Shown here: positions 5,255 through 8,084 of the stretch, piece by piece
How the letters are laid out: every line of letters begins with the position of its first letter
How positions within the stretch are numbered: position 1 is the stretch's first letter
Assembly: GCA_947455695.1 (NCBI GenBank)
Contig: CANGRN010000037.1
Coordinates: forward strand, 1 to 8,084
DNA from: Alphaproteobacteria bacterium
GTDB taxonomy: Bacteria > Pseudomonadota > Alphaproteobacteria > Micropepsales > Micropepsaceae
Length of the DNA: 8,084 nt
Reading direction: 5' to 3'
The notes under the pieces: model-generated
Told to the model about the DNA's origin: nothing
Seen by the model: the letters and a program-made list of their open reading frames with translations, nothing else
Databases searched by the model: none
Made by a program: the position numbers and the translations under genes

Positions 5255-6910
5255 ATGTCTGGGGATATGATGGATCTGAGCCGCCGCGGCGCGATGCTTT
5301 TGACGGCCGGTGGCGCAGCGATCGCCACCACCGCGCATGCCGCCGACGGCACCAAGACCGCTGCACACCAGGAACCCGGCAATTGCACCACGCCACGATC
5401 GGCCATCGCCGACACCCAGTACGGCAAGGTACGCGGCTATCTGGATGGCGGCGTTTTCACCTTCAAGGGCGTGCCCTATGGCCAGGATACGGGCGGCGCC
5501 AATCGCTGGTTGCCGGCCAAGCCGCCCGAACCCTGGCAGGGCGAACGGCATACCCTGATCTACGGCGCCAACTGCCCGCAGAACCTGCACGACTTCAAGT
5601 CGATCGAGACGTCGTTCCTGTTCGACTGGGATGACGGCTATGTCGGCGAGGACATGCTGAAGCTGAATATCTGGACCTCCAGCCTGTCCGGGAAAAAGCC
5701 GGTGATGGTCTATTTCCATGGCGGCGGCTTCTCGTTCGGCTCGGCCTATGAGCTGCCCTCGCACGAAGGCGCGCAGATGGCGCGGCATCACGATGTGGTG
5801 CAGGTCTCGGTCAATCACCGCCTCAATGCCCTGGGTTTCCTGGACCTGTCGGAAATCGGCGGCGCGGAATATGCGGAGTCCGCCAATGTCGGCATGACCG
5901 ATCTTGTCGCCGCCTTGCGCTGGGTGCGGGACAATATCGCCAACTTCGGCGGCGACCCAAACCGGGTGATGATCTACGGCCAGTCCGGCGGTGGTTCGAA
6001 AGTCACCTGCCTGATGGGCATGCCCTCGGCCAAGGGCCTGTTCCATACCGCCTGCGTGCAATCCGGCGGTGGCGGCAATTTCGCCGATGCCGAACAGTCG
6101 CGCGCCCTGTCGCGGCAGTTGATGACGGAGCTGGGCCTTGGTCCGAAGGATATTGCCGGGCTGCAGAAAACCGAATGGTCCAAACTGTGGGCCTCCGGTC
6201 AGGCCGCCATCGCCACGGTCAATGGCCCGCTGCCGCCCGGACCTTTCTTTCCGCCCAGCTCGGTGCGCCGCGCCGGGTGGGCCCCCACCATGGACGGCCA
6301 TGTCGTACCGGTGCGGCCGTTCTTTGATGCGGCCCCGGAATTGTCGAAGGACATTCCCCTCATCATCGGATCCGTCAGCGAGGAAGGTTACGGCTATCGG
6401 TCCAATCCCAGCGAAACCGAATGGCGGGCTACGCTGACCAAGACCTATGGCGCGGACAAGGCGGGCCGGCTGGTCGATGCCATGAAGGCGGCCAATCCCG
6501 GCAAGGCCATTCGCACCTTGTCTTATGGCGTGGCGGGACTGGCGCAGCGCAACAATGTGGAACGCATGATCGGGTTGAAGCGCGCCCTGGGCGGCGCGCC
6601 GGTCTATCAATACTGGTTTACCTGGCAGTCGCCGCAGCTCGATGGCGTGTGCGGCGCATGGCACACATCCGAGCTGGCCTTCTGCTTCGACAACACCAAG
6701 CGCTGCGAACAGGGCACCGGCAACACGCCCGAAGCGCAGGCGCTTGCCAAAAAGATGGCGACGGCCTGGGCCAACTTCGCCGCCACCGGCAATCCCGGCA
6801 TCGGCTGGATGCCGACCGATCCGCAGCGCATGCAGACCATGATCTTCGACAACAAGGTCCGCATGGTGGATGACCCGCAGGGCGACGTCCGGCGGATCAT
6901 CAGGGCCTGA
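5255..6910 (+). CDS. Tat-exported type B carboxylesterase (PF00135)
   Basis: Serine esterase of the type B carboxylesterase/lipase family, alpha/beta-hydrolase fold. The 551-aa product (usual length for the family) begins with a twin-arginine leader: SRRGAM at residues 9-14, a hydrophobic stretch and AHA|A near residue 29. Conserved parts appear in order: GKVRGYLDGGVFTFKGVPYG (57-76), EDMLKLNIW (132-140), the oxyanion loop YFHGGGFSFGS (153-163), VNHRLNALGFL (186-196), the nucleophile motif GQSGGG (242-247) with Ser244, GSVSEEG (372-378) with the probable acid Glu377, and WHTSEL (469-474) with His470. The triad and oxyanion hole are therefore complete. It is transcribed divergently from the esterase/GH29/GH51 operon and converges on the GH10 gene. 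The context suggests removal of ester decorations from plant polysaccharide fragments, but this family is broad and the substrate cannot be read from sequence. The start at 5255 is chosen for its ribosome binding site and the position of the leader. Confidence 0.92.
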   Translation: MSGDMMDLSRRGAMLLTAGGAAIATTAHAADGTKTAAHQEPGNCTTPRSAIADTQYGKVRGYLDGGVFTFKGVPYGQDTGGANRWLPAKPPEPWQGERHTLIYGANCPQNLHDFKSIETSFLFDWDDGYVGEDMLKLNIWTSSLSGKKPVMVYFHGGGFSFGSAYELPSHEGAQMARHHDVVQVSVNHRLNALGFLDLSEIGGAEYAESANVGMTDLVAALRWVRDNIANFGGDPNRVMIYGQSGGGSKVTCLMGMPSAKGLFHTACVQSGGGGNFADAEQSRALSRQLMTELGLGPKDIAGLQKTEWSKLWASGQAAIATVNGPLPPGPFFPPSSVRRAGWAPTMDGHVVPVRPFFDAAPELSKDIPLIIGSVSEEGYGYRSNPSETEWRATLTKTYGADKAGRLVDAMKAANPGKAIRTLSYGVAGLAQRNNVERMIGLKRALGGAPVYQYWFTWQSPQLDGVCGAWHTSELAFCFDNTKRCEQGTGNTPEAQALAKKMATAWANFAATGNPGIGWMPTDPQRMQTMIFDNKVRMVDDPQGDVRRIIRA

Positions 6911-6934
6911 TATTCCAGCTTCCCCGCCTCAGGC
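6905..6934. repeat. Inverted repeat spanning two convergent stop codons
   Basis: GCCTGA (6905-6910) and TCAGGC (6929-6934) are perfect 6-bp arms 18 bp apart. Each arm is the last Ala codon plus the TGA stop of one of the two convergent genes, so the symmetry may simply reflect both proteins ending in Ala-TGA. There is no T-run on either strand, so it is at best a weak bidirectional stem-loop and not a proven terminator. Confidence 0.3.
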
Positions 6935-8084
6935 GCGCGGCGGCGCGTTGCGAAACGCCGCGGCAATCGCCTGCCGCAGGGGCTTGGCCTGGTAATTGTC
7001 GTCGTAAAGGGATGGCCGCTTCAGCATCCCGTCGGGGCGCTTGCCGCCGAAATTCTGCAGCCAGGAATAATGGTCCATCAGGCCCCAGGCCATCAGATAG
7101 TCGGTCTGGCGATAGGCGAACATGAAGTCGAGATAGCGGCGCGCCAGATCGGCCATGAAACGGTCGCGTTCGGGAATGCCGGACGGGGTACCGCGCTCAC
7201 TGACATCGAACTCGGTCAGCGCCAGACGCAGATCCATCGCCACGGCGGCATCCAGAAACTGCTTCCACGCCGCCTGGTCGGCAGCACTGAACGTATTGGG
7301 GCCCTGGGATTCCACATTGGTGCCGGGACCGATATGGCTTTGCACGCCCAGCAGATGCACCGGCGCCTTGTTCGCCTTCAGCCGCGCCAACAGCTTGAGG
7401 ACCCCGTCGCGGTGGCGGGCACTGGCCGGGCCCCAGCCCATATAATCGTTATAGACCAGCCTGGCGTGCGGCGCGGCCGCGCGCGCGGCGTCAAAACAGA
7501 TGTCGATGGCGTTGTCGCCCAGATATTTGGTGAAGGGCGTTTGACGGATTTCGCCGGTGATTTCGTCCACCGCCTCATTCACCACGTCATAGGTGAAGAT
7601 GCGGGTGCCGAAATGGCGGCAGACGGTGGTGATGTGTTCGCGCAGCAGCCGCTCGGCCTCGGCCGCCGGACGGGTGCCGAAATCGTAATTGACCAGCCAT
7701 TTTGGGAAATACTGGGTCTTCTGCCACAGGAGCGTATGGCCCCGCATCTGCATGTTGTTGGCCTGCGCCCAGTCCACCATCCGGTCGGCGAGATAGAAGG
7801 AATATTCCGCAGGGTTCGGCCTCAGCGCCACCCACTTGGTTTCGTTCTCGCACACCAGAATGCCGCATTCACGCTGGTGAATGGCGCGCACGCCGGCATC
7901 GTTGAAGGAGGAGGCAAAATCCTCCGCGCCGCCGCCCATGCAACTGCCGAAACCGGCAAAGCCCTTGGCCTTGGCCAGGGCATCCAGGGAATCCGCTGCC
8001 GGCGCGGCCCGCGCCGAAGTGGCCAGGCCTGCCGCGAGGGCGCCCGTCGCGGCCGCAACTGCGAGATCACGGCGTCTCAATCCC
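6929..8084 (-). CDS. Exported endo-1,4-beta-xylanase, GH10 (5' end cut by window edge)
   Basis: Endo-xylanase of family GH10, hydrolysing internal beta-1,4 bonds of xylan with retention. Numbering from the TTG at 8080 gives 383 residues: a Tat-like leader (RRRDLAVAAATGALAAG, ARA|A near residue 25), then one catalytic barrel from about 40 to 375. Family motifs are ENETKW (78-83), RGHTLLW (113-119), DVVNEAVD (165-172) with acid/base Glu169, GVQSHIG (245-251), ALTEFDVSE (287-295) with nucleophile Glu290, and WGLMDHYSWL (332-341). There is no carbohydrate-binding module. The residue after RGHTLLW is Gln120, where GH10 enzymes normally have His. The TTG is the only start candidate in view, but the frame stays open to the window edge (Gly codon before it) and the Tat motif would sit at the extreme N-terminus, so the true start probably lies beyond 8084. 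It converges on the carboxylesterase, 18 bp between stops. Its promoter is off-window. Confidence 0.93.
   Translation of the reverse strand, partial: GLRRRDLAVAAATGALAAGLATSARAAPAADSLDALAKAKGFAGFGSCMGGGAEDFASSFNDAGVRAIHQRECGILVCENETKWVALRPNPAEYSFYLADRMVDWAQANNMQMRGHTLLWQKTQYFPKWLVNYDFGTRPAAEAERLLREHITTVCRHFGTRIFTYDVVNEAVDEITGEIRQTPFTKYLGDNAIDICFDAARAAAPHARLVYNDYMGWGPASARHRDGVLKLLARLKANKAPVHLLGVQSHIGPGTNVESQGPNTFSAADQAAWKQFLDAAVAMDLRLALTEFDVSERGTPSGIPERDRFMADLARRYLDFMFAYRQTDYLMAWGLMDHYSWLQNFGGKRPDGMLKRPSLYDDNYQAKPLRQAIAAAFRNAPPRA

Noticed and set aside
5195..6664. Long minus-strand open frame (489 codons) opposite the carboxylesterase
   Set aside because: Its His/Arg/Gly-rich low-information composition is typical of antisense shadows; the carboxylesterase on the plus strand has a full catalytic triad.
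6911..6928. Intrinsic terminator between carboxylesterase and xylanase
   Set aside because: Only 18 bp lie between the stops, with no T-run; the 6-bp arms are explained by both genes ending in GCC-TGA.
1..8084. Mobile element, CRISPR array or tandem repeats
   Set aside because: No transposase or integrase, terminal inverted repeats, regularly spaced repeats or tandem arrays were seen; gene composition is uniform across the window.

Overview
The window is a compact, GC-rich block of hemicellulose (arabinoxylan-type) degradation genes from a Gram-negative bacterium. Base composition, GGGGGA-type ribosome binding sites, GTG/TTG start codons and twin-arginine-like leaders suggest a proteobacterium, most likely an alphaproteobacterium. 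That taxonomic guess is an inference, with no rRNA or marker gene to support it. Six protein genes fill almost the whole window. I see no tRNA, rRNA, CRISPR array, insertion sequence or phage gene.

Layout. (1) At 1-738 (+) lies a FadR/FCD-type GntR regulator, the only regulator in view. (2) It converges, with 3 bp between stop codons, on a three-gene minus-strand operon read from about 5004 down to 742. The order is a secreted PF00756 (CE1/esterase-D-like) esterase, then a GH29 alpha-L-fucosidase-like enzyme, then a secreted GH51 alpha-L-arabinofuranosidase. (3) A 250-bp divergent control region (5005-5254) separates this operon from (4) a plus-strand type B carboxylesterase with a twin-arginine leader (5255-6910). 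(5) That gene converges, with an 18-bp gap, on a GH10 endo-xylanase (6929 to beyond 8084), which is cut by the right window edge. The 250-bp control region is the longest stretch without a gene.

How the parts fit together. The GH10 enzyme would cut the xylan backbone. The GH51 enzyme would remove arabinose branches. The PF00756 esterase and the type B carboxylesterase would remove feruloyl, acetyl or other ester decorations. The GH29 enzyme would remove L-fucose or a related sugar, which is unusual for plain arabinoxylan and hints at a wider target such as xyloglucan-containing cell-wall material. All five enzymes carry export signals. Two look like Sec signals (the PF00756 esterase and GH51) and three look Tat-like (GH29, carboxylesterase, GH10), so they probably work in the periplasm or outside the cell. 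The GntR regulator may sense a sugar or sugar acid released by this set. Two inverted-repeat sites in the divergent promoter region resemble the general operator form of FadR-family regulators. No transporter or catabolic gene is present, so the locus probably continues outside the window.

Nothing here looks like a wholly new type of system. The points most worth checking are the candidate operators, a Gln in place of a normally conserved active-site His in the GH10 enzyme, a FCD regulator lacking one expected metal-binding His, and the fucosidase-like gene embedded in an arabinoxylan-type operon.
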